From CAVPGP01 sp963704025 (GTDB taxonomy: Bacteria; Actinomycetota; Thermoleophilia; Gaiellales; Gaiellaceae), in contig CAVPGP010000001.1 of NCBI GenBank assembly GCA_963704025.1, positions 1,054,001 through 1,118,000 on the forward strand: a stretch of DNA of 64,000 bases, read 5' to 3'. Position numbers and translations under genes: made by a program. Shown piece by piece: positions 9,024 to 20,523 of the stretch. Numbering within the stretch: position 1 is the stretch's first letter; the number at the start of each line of letters is the position of its first letter. The notes under the pieces were generated by a model, which saw only the letters and a program-made list of their open reading frames with translations, was not told where the DNA came from and ran no database searches.

Positions 9024-10085
9024 TCAGGTCCGCGCGGCGAGGCTCAGCCGCTCCGGAGGCGTCGGGTGCGAGAAGAACCAGACGTAGAGGGCACGCGGCG
9101 GCTCGAGGTCGCTCAGGTTCGTCCGCGCGAGCCGGAGATGGGCCGAGCGGAAGGCCTCGCGGTCGCCGGTCAACTCGAGCGAGAAGCGGTCCGCCACGCG
9201 CTCCCACCGACGCGAGAGCCAGGCGTTGAAGGGCGCGGCGACGAGCTCGAGGAGCGCCGAGAGGAGCAGGATCGCAGCGGCGTCCTGCGGCTGCACTTGG
9301 CCGAGCACGAGCCACACGACGACGACGAAGGCCGCTGCGCCCGTCATGCCCAGCACGGTCAACAGCGCGACGTGGCGGTAGCGCCGGTGGCCGAGCTCGT
9401 GCGCCACGACGAGCTTCAGCTCTTCGGGACGACCCGCGTCGAGCAGCGTGTCCCAGACGACGACGCGCCTCGTCCGGCCGATCCCCGAGACGTAGGCGTT
9501 CACCTTTCGCGTCCGCCGGCTGGCGTCCGCGACGAGGACCTCGCGCACGGGAACGCCGGCGCGGTCGGCGAGCCTATGCAGATCTGCCGCCAGCTCGGCG
9601 TCGGCGAGCGGGGCGAAGCGGTTGAAGAGCGGCTCGAGCACGACGGGCGCGACAAAGCCGAGCACCAGCACGAGCAAGGCTGCGGCGACCGCCCCCACGA
9701 GCGGCCACCACCGCGGCAAGGCCCGCGCGAGCACCACGAGCAGCTCGACGAGGAGCGCGGAGAGCGCGGCCGCGACCGCAAGCCCTTTCAGCTGATCGGT
9801 CAGCCAGCCGCGCGTCGTCTGCGTCGAGAATCCCCATCGTTCCTCGTAGCGGTATCGCCAGAGCCCGAGCGGGAGGCGGACGAGCCACGCACCGCCGACG
9901 GTCAGCGCTGCCAGTGCCGCACCCTCGAGCCACCACGGCAGCGGCAGCTCCGGGCGCCACCAGGCGACGAGCGCGAGCGTCCCGATGCCGAGGGTCATCC
10001 CCACCACGAGCGCCGCATAGAGCGGCCGGTGGTAGGCGCGCGCGCGGGCGATCTCGGCGGCGGAGAAGTAGTCGGAGGCATCCAT
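9024..10085 (-). CDS. M48 family membrane metalloprotease (Ste24/CAAX protease type)
   Basis: 353 residues. Several membrane segments occupy the first 200 residues (one near 20-45, others near 65-90 and 125-160). The zinc site HELGH (VVAHELGHRRYRH) is near residue 225, with the downstream glutamate region RRWERVADRFSLELTGD near 300 supplying the third ligand. The KVNAYVSGIG stretch before the active site is typical of Ste24-like enzymes. The active site would face the cytoplasm or membrane. It starts ATG 10085 and is not coupled to neighbours. It lies back to back with the FtsH-like protease gene (64 bp between starts), so the two may share a control region. Confidence 0.85.
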   Translation of the reverse strand: MDASDYFSAAEIARARAYHRPLYAALVVGMTLGIGTLALVAWWRPELPLPWWLEGAALAALTVGGAWLVRLPLGLWRYRYEERWGFSTQTTRGWLTDQLKGLAVAAALSALLVELLVVLARALPRWWPLVGAVAAALLVLVLGFVAPVVLEPLFNRFAPLADAELAADLHRLADRAGVPVREVLVADASRRTRKVNAYVSGIGRTRRVVVWDTLLDAGRPEELKLVVAHELGHRRYRHVALLTVLGMTGAAAFVVVVWLVLGQVQPQDAAAILLLSALLELVAAPFNAWLSRRWERVADRFSLELTGDREAFRSAHLRLARTNLSDLEPPRALYVWFFSHPTPPERLSLAART

Positions 10086-10148
10086 GGCAAACCGAATTCT
10101 TAACCGCGGAGAAACACAGACACCTCGTGCGCCGATTACCCTTTGCCA

Positions 10149-12541
<2,393 letters not shown>

Positions 12542-12557
<16 letters not shown>

Positions 12558-13372
12558 ACAGCCCGGGCGCGCCGGACGCCGTCGCGGAGGCCGACTCCGA
12601 GGCCGTCGTCGACCGGACCTTTCGCCGGCCGGGCAAGAGCTACCGCGGCCGGTTCCGCGTCGCCTACATCGCGCTCGTCTGCCTCTTCTGGGCCATCGTC
12701 GCGGGCGTCGCGATCTCCGTCACCGGCGGGATCAACCGCGACCGCGGCCCCGCGTGGTCGTCCTGGAAGCCGGGCGCATCCGGGATCGACGGGGCGAAGG
12801 AGATCGCCACGCACGTCAGCGGCAAGTACCACCTCGTGGGCGGCCGCCAGCTGGTTGCGGTGCAGGCGCACGAGCCGGAGATCCAGAACGTCCCGCTCGA
12901 GCTGATCGCGGTGCGCGGCGGCGCGGGCGCGAACGACGTCGCGACGATGTCCGCCAAGAACTCGGTCGTCTTCATCCTCTGCGGGCTCGGCACGCGCTGC
13001 TCGATCAACTCCGGCAAGCCGACGGAGGCGCGGGCGCGCCTGCTCCGCCGCGAGGCACTCGAGCTGGCGCTCTACACCTTCAAGTACGTACGGGGGGTCG
13101 ACTCGGTGATCGCGTTCCTGCCGCCCCCGCCGAACCAGAAGCCGCCGAGCTGGTCGGTCTACTTCCGCAAGTCCGACTTCAAGCAGGAGCTCAAGCGTCC
13201 GCTCAGCTCGACGCTCACGGACGCCTCGACGCCGACACCCGACAGTCTGCAGCCTGCCGAGAGCGACACGATCGAGCGGCTGACCCGGCCCCGCTGGTTC
13301 AAGTCCGAGTTCCAGCAGCTGCAGGACGGCTCGGCGGTGCTCATCCTCGATCCGCTGACGACGACGAGCTGA
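12542..13372 (+). CDS. Single-pass membrane protein, probable partner of the FtsH-like protease
   Basis: 276 residues. An acidic N-terminal tail of about 35 residues is followed by basic RRPGKSYRGRFR, one membrane helix near 41-62 (VAYIALVCLFWAIVAGVAIS) and an extracytoplasmic domain of about 210 residues. That domain contains a two-cysteine segment (ILCGLGTRCSI) and proline-rich linkers. I do not recognise the domain. The gene overlaps the protease gene by 16 bases, which implies cotranslation and a functional link such as adaptor, inhibitor or substrate; that is inference. About 160 bp without a gene follow before coxB. Confidence 0.55.
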
Positions 13373-13531
13373 TCTCCTCCGGTCAGCCGCCTCCCGTGCG
13401 CTCCGGGTGATCTCGGGCTCGTAGCGAGGGGCCGGAGGGTTTGCGGTGCTGCGCGGCCGTTTCGGCGTCGTCTTCGATCCGGATACGGCTCCGGCGCGGC
13501 GTTCCGACGCTTCCGTTAGGCTCGTGCCGGC

Positions 13532-14545
13532 GTGCGCAGGGGTGCAATTCTCCAGCTCGTTTGCTTCGGGGTGGTCTTCGCCCTCATCGCCGGAGCCGTC
13601 GCGTGGTGGATCCCGTGGCTGCCGACCTCGGCGGGCAAGGAGGCCGATCGGATCGACTTCGTCTTCTGGTTCACGACGGTGATCTGCATCGCGATCTTTG
13701 CGCTCGTCTCGTCCGTCATCCTCTACTCGATCATCCACTTCCGGGCGAAGCCGGACGACGACTCGGACGGGCCGCCGATCCACGGTCACACCGGCCTCGA
13801 GATCTGGTGGACGGCGGTCCCCGCCGTGCTCGTGACGGCGATCGCCATCGTCAGCGCGGTCGTGCTCGCCAAGAACGGGAGCGCGGGCGAGAAGCCGCTC
13901 GAGGTGAAGGTCACCGCCCGCCAGTTCGCCTGGACGTTCGAGTATGCGAACGGCTACGTCGACGGCGTCCTCCGCGTCCCAGAAGGGCGGCACACCAAGC
14001 TGCTGATCACGGCGAAGGACGTGCTGCACTCCTTCTGGGTGCCGCAGCTCGCGCAGAAGCAGGACGCCGTCCCGGGGCAGGTCAACTCGCTCGTGATCAC
14101 GCCGAACCGGACCGGCACCTTCCCCGTCATCTGCACGGAGCTCTGCGGGCTCGGCCACGCGGTCATGCGGACGCGCGTCGTGATCATGCCGCCCGCCGAC
14201 TTCGACGCGTGGCTCCAGAAGCAGGGCCGGCCGCCGCCCCCGGCCGGCGGCGGGAACGCGCAGGCCCAGGGCGCGAAGATCTTCGCGGCGCAGGGCTGCA
14301 GCTCGTGTCACACGTTCAAGCCTGCGAACGCGACCGGGAAGGTCGGCCCCGATCTCGACAAGCTGCCCGAGTACGCCAAGAAGGCCGGCAAGCCGCTCGA
14401 CGAGTTCATCCGCCAGTCGATCGAGGATCCGAACGCCTACGTCGAGCAGGGCTACCAGCCGAACGTGATGCCGAACTTCAAGCCCATCCTCAAGCCTGCC
14501 GAGGTCGACGCACTCGTGCAGTATCTGGCCCAGGGAGCCAAGTGA
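13532..14545 (+). CDS. coxB: Cytochrome c oxidase subunit II with fused cytochrome c domain (caa3 type)
   Basis: 337 residues. Two membrane helices (about 5-27 and 45-70) are followed by the cupredoxin domain with the CuA ligands: H in HSFWVPQ near 165, then C-TEL-C-GLGH-AVM near 208-216. A proline/glycine linker near 235 leads to a mono-haem cytochrome c domain with CSSCH near 258 and a distal methionine in NVMPNF near 313. It takes electrons from a c-type carrier and passes them to subunit I. The start is GTG 13532. The stop overlaps coxA by four bases, and it is first in a five-gene coupled operon. Confidence 0.93.
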   Translation: MRRGAILQLVCFGVVFALIAGAVAWWIPWLPTSAGKEADRIDFVFWFTTVICIAIFALVSSVILYSIIHFRAKPDDDSDGPPIHGHTGLEIWWTAVPAVLVTAIAIVSAVVLAKNGSAGEKPLEVKVTARQFAWTFEYANGYVDGVLRVPEGRHTKLLITAKDVLHSFWVPQLAQKQDAVPGQVNSLVITPNRTGTFPVICTELCGLGHAVMRTRVVIMPPADFDAWLQKQGRPPPPAGGGNAQAQGAKIFAAQGCSSCHTFKPANATGKVGPDLDKLPEYAKKAGKPLDEFIRQSIEDPNAYVEQGYQPNVMPNFKPILKPAEVDALVQYLAQGAK

Positions 14546-16518
14546 GCCACACCGAGAGCGACACCGGAACCGTCGGCAACGGGCACGGCGCCGAGCACGG
14601 CGCGGAGCACGCAGCCCCCAAGCCGCCGCCGCGCGGCTGGCACCGGCTGCTGGCGCCCGGCTGGCTGCGGATCCTCTGGTTCGTACCGATCTTCTTCGGG
14701 ATCGGCGTCCTGCTCGGGCCTGGTATCCGCTGGGCGATCGGCTACGAGCCCGTCTGGGACCACTCGGTCTGGCTGACGGTCGAGCTGGTCACCGTCCCGC
14801 TGGGCGTGCTGGCCGGGATCGGCGGCTTCGACTACTGGACGCGGTACGCGCTCGGCGCCCCGACCCGGCCGGAGGACCACTCGGGCCACGGCGCGCGGCG
14901 TTGGCAGGACTACTTCCGGATCAACACCGACCACAAGGTGATCGGGGTCCAGTACCTCGTGACGACGATCGTCTTCTTCGTGATCGCCGGCTTCCTGGCG
15001 ATGATCTTCCGCGCCGAGCTCGCGAAACCGGGCATGCAGTTCGTCGACACGCAGACCTTCAACGGCCTCGTGTCGGTGCACGCGAGCCTGATGATCTTCC
15101 TCTTCGTCATCCCGGCCTTCGCCGGGCTCGGCAACTACGTGATCCCGCTGATGCTCGGCGCTCCGGACATGGCCTTCCCGCGCCTGAACGCGCTCTCGTA
15201 CTGGCTGCTGCCGATCGCCGGGCTGATGATGGTCAGCTCCTTCCTGGCGCCGGGCGGAGCGTTCGCGGCCGGCTGGACCGGCTACGCGCCGCTCTCGGTG
15301 CACCAGCCGATCGGGACGATCTTCTTCAACATGGGCGTCCAGTGGGCCGGCGCCAGCTCGATCATGACGGCGCTCAACTTCCTCGTCACCATCATCACCA
15401 TGCGCGCGCCGGGGATGACCTTCTGGCGCATGCCGCTGCTCGTCTGGGCGAACTTCACGACCTCGCTGCTCGTCGTGATCGCCACGCCGTTCATCGCCGC
15501 GTCACAGTTCTTCGTCCTCTTCGACCGGGTCCTGCACACGGATTTCTTCTACCCGCCGGACGGCGGGTACGTGCTCGGCTACCAGCACATCTTCTGGTTC
15601 TACTCGCACCCGGCGGTGTACATCATGATGCTGCCCGGCTTCGGGATCATCAGCGAGGTGATCTCCGTGATGTCCAGGAAGCCGGTCTTCGGCTACCGGC
15701 TGATGGCGCTCTCGCTGATGGCGATCCTCGTGCTGGGCTTCTCGGTCTGGGCGCACCACATGTTCGTGGCCGGGATGGCGCCGTGGCTGCGCGTGCCGAT
15801 GATGGTCACGTCGATGGTGATCGCCGTCCCGACCGGGATCAAGATCTTCAGCTGGCTCGCGACGTTATGGGAGGGGAAGCTCCACTTCACGACGCCCATG
15901 CTCTTCGCGCTGGGCTTCCTGTCCATGTTCGTGATCGGCGGCCTCTCAGGGATCTACCTCGCGTCGGTGCCGATCGACATCCACGTCTCGGACACGTACT
16001 TCGTCGTCGCCCACATCCACTACGTGCTCTTCGGCGGCTCTCTCTTCACGATCTTCTGCGGGATCTACTACTGGTTCCCCAAGATGACGGGCCGCATGTA
16101 CGACGAGCGGCTCGGCAAGCTGCACTTCTGGCTGACCTTCATCGGCTTCAACGCGACGTTCTTCCCCATGCACTACATCGGCACCCAGGGGATGCCGCGG
16201 CGCGTGGCCGACTACGCCGACCGGTTCGCCGACTTCAACATGTTCATCTCCGTCGCGTCGTTCTTCCTCGGGGCGTCGACGATCGTCTTCCTCTACAACA
16301 TGATCGTCTCGTGGGCGCGCGGCCCGAAGGCGCCCTCCAACCCGTGGCACGCGATGACGCTCGAGTGGCAGGTCAGCTCGCCGCCGCCGATCTTCAACTT
16401 CGAGGAGATCCCGCAGGTCGTCGGAGGCCCGTACGAGTACGGGGTGCCGGGCGCGCGCCACGCGGTCTTCAACGGCGACCGGGCTACGGTGACGCATGAG
16501 GGGGAAGTGCGCACATGA
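14542..16518 (+). CDS. coxA: Cytochrome c oxidase subunit I, A2-type haem-copper oxidase
   Basis: 658 residues. The catalytic core binds haem a, haem a3 and CuB. Ligands seen: H in VHASLMIF near 178, H in YSHPAVY near 355, HH in WAHHM near 404, and the two histidines of AHIHYVLFGG near 491. The proton-channel glutamate of A1 oxidases (HPEVY) is replaced by alanine with YS just before, the mark of A2 oxidases. About 120 residues with two extra membrane helices precede the usual core. The start is GTG 14542, overlapping coxB. The stop overlaps a tandem Usp-like gene, placing that protein inside the oxidase operon. Confidence 0.93.
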   Translation: MSHTESDTGTVGNGHGAEHGAEHAAPKPPPRGWHRLLAPGWLRILWFVPIFFGIGVLLGPGIRWAIGYEPVWDHSVWLTVELVTVPLGVLAGIGGFDYWTRYALGAPTRPEDHSGHGARRWQDYFRINTDHKVIGVQYLVTTIVFFVIAGFLAMIFRAELAKPGMQFVDTQTFNGLVSVHASLMIFLFVIPAFAGLGNYVIPLMLGAPDMAFPRLNALSYWLLPIAGLMMVSSFLAPGGAFAAGWTGYAPLSVHQPIGTIFFNMGVQWAGASSIMTALNFLVTIITMRAPGMTFWRMPLLVWANFTTSLLVVIATPFIAASQFFVLFDRVLHTDFFYPPDGGYVLGYQHIFWFYSHPAVYIMMLPGFGIISEVISVMSRKPVFGYRLMALSLMAILVLGFSVWAHHMFVAGMAPWLRVPMMVTSMVIAVPTGIKIFSWLATLWEGKLHFTTPMLFALGFLSMFVIGGLSGIYLASVPIDIHVSDTYFVVAHIHYVLFGGSLFTIFCGIYYWFPKMTGRMYDERLGKLHFWLTFIGFNATFFPMHYIGTQGMPRRVADYADRFADFNMFISVASFFLGASTIVFLYNMIVSWARGPKAPSNPWHAMTLEWQVSSPPPIFNFEEIPQVVGGPYEYGVPGARHAVFNGDRATVTHEGEVRT

Positions 16519-17339
16519 GCCACATCCTCGTCGTCGCGAATGAGACGGTCGCCGGCCGGCCCTTGATCGAGAAGGTGAAGTCGATGGCCGGCGAGGGCGA
16601 CCGCGTGACGGTGCTCGCCCCCGTGCACGCCCCGCGGTCGGGCTACGTCGTCTACGACGACACGCGCCGCGCCTCGGCCGGGCGCCGCCTCGAGCGGACG
16701 CTCGAATCCCTGCGAGGTGCGGGGATCGCCGCGCACGGGCTCGTCGTCGAGGGAGATCCGGTCGACGCGGTCAAGGACGTGATCGCGCAGGAGGACGTCG
16801 ACGCGATCGTCGTCTCCACGCATCCGGAGCAGAAATCCGGCTGGCTGCGCCGCAACGTCGTCGACCGCTTGCGCAAGGCTGCCGGCTCGATCCCGGTCGA
16901 GCACGTGGTCGCCGATCCGACGAGCGGCGACGCGAACGTGCTCGTGATTGCGAACGAGACGGTGCTGGGCGAGCCGCTGCTGCAGAAGATCCGCCAGCGG
17001 GCCGAGCGCTCGAAGGCGAACTTCCTGATCGTCTCACCGCAGAGCGACCCGTCCCAGGGCGCCCACCCCGAGGCGGACCGGCGCCTGCGTCGTGCCCTCG
17101 CGGAGCTTCGCGGGCAGGGGATCGACGCGCACGGCCAGGTTGCCCACCCCGATCCGTACTCGGCCGCGATGGAGGCGGTCCAGGACGAGCGGGTGGACGA
17201 GATCATCGTCTCGACGTTCCCCGGGGGCGCCGGATCGAGCTGGCTCCGCGGGGGGCTCGTCGATCGCCTGAAGAAGGACACCGGCCTGCCGGTCGAGCAC
17301 GTCGAGGTCGAGCGCGAGGCAGTGGGGGCGGCCGGCTGA
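16515..17339 (+). CDS. Protein with two universal-stress-protein-like domains, in the oxidase operon
   Basis: 274 residues made of two similar halves, about 1-136 and 140-274. Each half starts with LVVANETV or LVIANETV and ends with the IIVSTFP/IVVSTHP strand, W-L-R and a PVEHV strand. This is a Rossmann-like alpha/beta fold resembling the Usp family. The classical ATP-binding G-x2-G-x9-G-S/T is not clear. No signal peptide or membrane helix is seen, so it is cytoplasmic. It sits between coxA and coxC with four- and one-base overlaps, so it is made with the oxidase. A third related domain is fused to a membrane segment two genes on. Confidence 0.75.
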   Translation: MSHILVVANETVAGRPLIEKVKSMAGEGDRVTVLAPVHAPRSGYVVYDDTRRASAGRRLERTLESLRGAGIAAHGLVVEGDPVDAVKDVIAQEDVDAIVVSTHPEQKSGWLRRNVVDRLRKAAGSIPVEHVVADPTSGDANVLVIANETVLGEPLLQKIRQRAERSKANFLIVSPQSDPSQGAHPEADRRLRRALAELRGQGIDAHGQVAHPDPYSAAMEAVQDERVDEIIVSTFPGGAGSSWLRGGLVDRLKKDTGLPVEHVEVEREAVGAAG

Positions 17340-17938
17340 TGGCGGCTCACGCCGAGGCTCACGCGGGCCACCCGCCGACCGCCAACGTCTCGTCGCGCGT
17401 GCCGGCGCCGGTGCTCGGGATGCTGCTCTTCATCGCGTCCGAGGTGATGCTCTTCGGCGCCTTCTTCACGATGTACTTCTTCATCCGCGTGGTGGCCAAC
17501 CCGTCGACGTGGCCGCCGGAGGGCTTCCACCTCCCCGTCTTCGTCGCCGGCGTCAACACGGCCATCCTCGTCACGTCGAGCTTCACCATGCACTGGGCGT
17601 TGACGTCCATCAAGCGGGACAGCCGCGCCGGGCTCCAGGCCGGTCTCTTCCTGACGCTTGCGCTCGGCTGGATCTTCCTCATCACCCAGCTGCTTGAGTA
17701 CTCGCGCATCGGCTTCGCGCCCCCCGACAGCGCGTTCGCGTCGATCTTCTTCGGCCTGACGGGGCTCCACGGAGCGCACGTCTTCATCGGGCTCACGATC
17801 CTGCTCTTCATGACGATCAGGGCGTTCCGTGGCCACTTCTCGTCCGAGCACCACCACGGCGTCGAGATCGCCGGAATCTACTGGCACTTCGTGGACGTAA
17901 TGTGGATCGTGGTGTACTCGACCGTCTACCTCCTCTGA
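17339..17938 (+). CDS. coxC: Cytochrome c oxidase subunit III
   Basis: 199 residues with five membrane helices, the short five-helix form of subunit III. Family features are the helix starting GMLLFIASEVMLFGAFF near 30, the FGLTGLHGAHVFIGL stretch near 140 and the C-terminal YWHFVDVMWIVVYSTVYLL. The N-terminal 20 residues are histidine-rich and cytoplasmic. It overlaps the preceding Usp-like gene and the following gene by one base each (TGATG). Its role is stability and proton-uptake support for subunit I. Confidence 0.92.
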   Translation: MAAHAEAHAGHPPTANVSSRVPAPVLGMLLFIASEVMLFGAFFTMYFFIRVVANPSTWPPEGFHLPVFVAGVNTAILVTSSFTMHWALTSIKRDSRAGLQAGLFLTLALGWIFLITQLLEYSRIGFAPPDSAFASIFFGLTGLHGAHVFIGLTILLFMTIRAFRGHFSSEHHHGVEIAGIYWHFVDVMWIVVYSTVYLL

Positions 17939-18588
17939 TGCGCAACCCGCTCCGCAGCGAAGCCGAGGCCTATCGGTTCGTCTGGGGCACGATCGTGTAC
18001 TTCGGGGCGATCGTGATCGCTGCGGTGATCAACAGATGGCTCGGCCTGACGGTCTTCGTCGTCCTGACGGCAGTCGTGGCGTGGCTGGCACTGCGGCGCA
18101 GACCGTCGGAGGCGCCGCTGCAGACGGAGTCGGCGCATCGCTCTGCGCCGGACGAGCGCCGGATCCTGGTGATCGCGAACGAGACCGTCGGCGGTGGGAA
18201 GCTGCGCGAGTCGATCGAGGCGAAGGCGGAGGGGCAGCGGGCCGAGGTGCTCGTCGTCTCGCCCGCGCTCAACTCGGTCGTTCGCCACTGGGCCTCGGAC
18301 GAGGATCCCGCGAGGGCGGCCGCGCAGGAGCGGCTGGACGCGAGCCTCGCGCATCTGCGAGCGCTCGGCATCGAGGCGAGCGGCGAGGTCGGCGACGGCG
18401 AGCCGCTGCAGGCGATCGAGGACGCCATGCGCACCTTCGGCCCCGACGAGCTGATCATCTCGACCCATCCGGAGGGCCGCTCCCACTGGCTCGAGCAGGG
18501 GCTCGTCGAGAAGGCGCGCGAGCGCTTCGTCGTCCCGATCACGCACGTGGTCGTCGACCTCGAGGCCGAGCGCGCGGAGGTTCGCTAG
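17938..18588 (+). CDS. Two-helix membrane segment fused to a Usp-like domain, last gene of the oxidase operon
   Basis: 216 residues. The first 55 form two membrane helices (near 14-34 and 36-52), the size and position of a small oxidase subunit IV, though sequence identity with CtaF is not evident. After a short linker, residues 76-210 form a Usp-like domain starting RILVIANETV and ending LIISTHPEGRSHWLEQGLVE with PITHVVVD. It is the same type as the two domains encoded by the gene at 16515. It starts ATG 17938, one base overlapping coxC. Inference: it tethers a Usp-like domain to the oxidase. Confidence 0.7.
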   Translation: MRNPLRSEAEAYRFVWGTIVYFGAIVIAAVINRWLGLTVFVVLTAVVAWLALRRRPSEAPLQTESAHRSAPDERRILVIANETVGGGKLRESIEAKAEGQRAEVLVVSPALNSVVRHWASDEDPARAAAQERLDASLAHLRALGIEASGEVGDGEPLQAIEDAMRTFGPDELIISTHPEGRSHWLEQGLVEKARERFVVPITHVVVDLEAERAEVR

Positions 18589-18592
18589 CCGC

Positions 18593-19231
18593 CTACTTGC
18601 CCGCGGCCGACGAGACGTACTGCGCGACGGCCCTGATCTGCGCGTCGGTGAGCTGCCCCTTGAACGGAGGCATGGCGCCGGCGCCGTTCGTGACGCGCTG
18701 AGTCACCCGCTGCTCGCCCGGCTTCGCCTGGTCGAGGTTCGGGCCGACCGTTCCGGTCGAGCCGGCGTCCTTGAGCGTGTGGCAGCCGGTGCAGCCGGCG
18801 GTCAGGAAGACCTCCTTGCCGGTCTTCGCGTTCTTCGTTCCGCCGCCTCCACCCTGGACCGGCTTCCCGGCCACGCGCGCGACGTAGACCGCGACGGAGT
18901 CTGCGTCGGTCCCGGTGACGAGGTTCGCCGGCATCCCCGGGGTGCCGTCGGCGGGCGTTTCGTCGGGATAGGCGATCTGACCGCGGACGACGTCCTCGAG
19001 CGTCGACTCGTCGAACCCCTGCTCCCGCGGCGGCCGCAACGCCCAGTCGAGGTTCGGGCCGATCGTACCGTGCGCGTTCGCAGCCGCGAGTGTGTGGCAG
19101 GCCGCGCATTTCTGGGTGAACAGCTGCTCGCCCTGCGACGCGTCGCCGCCCGTCACCTTGCCGACGGTGCCGCAGCCGGCTGCGCCGAGGCTCGCGGCGA
19201 GGAGGACCGTCAGGAAGGCCGCGCGCCGCAC
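18593..19231 (-). CDS. Dihaem cytochrome c lipoprotein
   Basis: 212 residues. A lipoprotein signal (FLTVLLAASLGAAGC) predicts cleavage before cysteine 20 and outer-face anchoring. Two cytochrome c domains follow, with CAACH near 42 and CTGCH near 147. Likely axial methionines are in TPGMPANL and GAMPPF. It would shuttle electrons, probably to the fused cytochrome c of CoxB, whose operon ends head-on four bases away. It starts GTG 19231, directly next to the STAS gene stop, so the two are cotranscribed. Confidence 0.85.
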   Translation of the reverse strand: MRRAAFLTVLLAASLGAAGCGTVGKVTGGDASQGEQLFTQKCAACHTLAAANAHGTIGPNLDWALRPPREQGFDESTLEDVVRGQIAYPDETPADGTPGMPANLVTGTDADSVAVYVARVAGKPVQGGGGGTKNAKTGKEVFLTAGCTGCHTLKDAGSTGTVGPNLDQAKPGEQRVTQRVTNGAGAMPPFKGQLTDAQIRAVAQYVSSAAGK

Positions 19232-19591
19232 CTAGGCCCGAGCGCCGCCGCCCAGCATGGCCGTCGCCTGGTCGCGCGTCTCGTGGATGGTGAAGACGCG
19301 GTCGAGCCCGGTGATCTCGAAGATCTTCGTGATGTTCCGGTCGGAGCAGACCAGCGTCAGCTGCCCGTCGTTCGCGCGAAGCCGCTTGACGGCGCCGACC
19401 AGCACGCCGAGGGTCGTCGAGTCGATGAAGCTCGTGTCCGAGAAGTCCACGATCACGTCCTTCGCGCCCTGTCCGATCACCTCGAGCAGCTGCTGCTTGA
19501 GCTCGGGAGCCGTGTAGAGGTCGACCTCGCCCGCAAGCGAGATCACGTAGGCGTCGTCTCCCAGCTGTTCGGTCTTGATGTCGAAGTTCAT
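19232..19591 (-). CDS. STAS-domain anti-sigma factor antagonist
   Basis: 119 residues forming one STAS domain (MNFDIKTEQLGDDAYVISL; VDLYTAPELK; DFSDTSFIDSTTLGVLVGAV). The serine of SFIDSTTLG near residue 56 is in the position phosphorylated by RsbW/SpoIIAB-type kinases. Such proteins release sigma factors by binding the anti-sigma kinase. No anti-sigma kinase or sigma gene is in the window, so partners are elsewhere. It starts ATG 19591 after GGGGGAAC, and the stop abuts the cytochrome c gene. That pairing is unexpected and may be only positional. Confidence 0.88.
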   Translation of the reverse strand: MNFDIKTEQLGDDAYVISLAGEVDLYTAPELKQQLLEVIGQGAKDVIVDFSDTSFIDSTTLGVLVGAVKRLRANDGQLTLVCSDRNITKIFEITGLDRVFTIHETRDQATAMLGGGARA

Positions 19592-19647
19592 CGGTTCCCC
19601 CGCGTGATCGAGCCTCGTGAGGATGAGCCTCGTTCGTCGCGGCGAGT

Positions 19648-20523
19648 CTAACCCGTGGTCGTGGACGGCGGCGAAGAGGTCGTCAGCTGCTTCAGCTGCT
19701 TCTTGACCGCCGGTGCCAGGGGGTCGGTGGGTGCGAGCACGAGGAACTTCCGGTACGCGGCGACCGCGGTCACGTTGTCGCCGCCGTTCAAGGCGGCATC
19801 CGCCAGCTGGATCTGGATCGTCGGGTCCTTGGGGTCGAGAACGACGAGCTTTCTGTAGGTGGCGACCGCCTTCTTCTGGACCGTCGAGAGCTTCGAGTAG
19901 GCCTCGCTTGCCGCGGTGTTGGCGTCGTTTGCGACCGCCTGCGAGATCGGATCCTGGAGCGCCGAGGGGTCGGCGTAGATCTTCCCGAGCGCCGTCGTCG
20001 AGGCGGGCCGGAAGATGCCGCCGGTGGCCGACTGCGCGTTGTACGCGGCCAGCTGTGCCTGGTACTGGAGGTCCTGCCCACGCTGTGTGAGCAGGCCGGC
20101 CAGCTGGCGCAGCCCCGTGTCGTCCTTGGGCCGGAGCGCCGTGTAGCGCTCCCAGGCGGCGATCGACTCGTCGGTGCGGCCGTCCGTCGCCAGCCGGGAG
20201 GCGAGGTCGCGCCACGCGGCGGCGTCCTTCGGGTGCTCCTGGGCGTTCTTCTGCAGCGAGCTGACGGACTTCGAGCCGCCGCCGAAGTTGAACTGGCCCT
20301 GGAGGATGTCGCCGATCCCGCTCGAGCCGGAACCGACGCCGAGGATCACGAACCCGAGGCCGAAGACGAGGGCGAGGAAGACGTAGACCAGCTTGGCGCT
20401 GCCGCGGAGCCGCTCGAAGAAGAGCTGCGATTCCTGGGTGTTGGCCTTCCGGCGTCCCCGCTTCGGGGTGACCTGAGCATTCGTTCTCGCGCGCTTGCGG
20501 ATGTGCTGCGTACCTCTTGCCAC
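19648..20523 (-). CDS. Membrane-anchored TPR protein
   Basis: 291 residues. A very basic N-terminus (about 1-38, rich in R and K) is followed by one membrane helix near 45-65 (LVYVFLALVFGLGFVILGVG). A domain of TPR-like helices follows, with units such as DAAAWRDLASRLATDGR, AIAAWERYTALRPKD and AVAAYRKFLVLAPTD. It ends in a serine/threonine/proline tail. It probably acts as a membrane scaffold; no enzyme motif is seen. It starts GTG 20523 after GAAAGG. The upstream amidohydrolase frame runs 178 bases into this gene with low-complexity sequence, so this is the true frame there. Confidence 0.75.
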   Translation of the reverse strand: MARGTQHIRKRARTNAQVTPKRGRRKANTQESQLFFERLRGSAKLVYVFLALVFGLGFVILGVGSGSSGIGDILQGQFNFGGGSKSVSSLQKNAQEHPKDAAAWRDLASRLATDGRTDESIAAWERYTALRPKDDTGLRQLAGLLTQRGQDLQYQAQLAAYNAQSATGGIFRPASTTALGKIYADPSALQDPISQAVANDANTAASEAYSKLSTVQKKAVATYRKLVVLDPKDPTIQIQLADAALNGGDNVTAVAAYRKFLVLAPTDPLAPAVKKQLKQLTTSSPPSTTTG

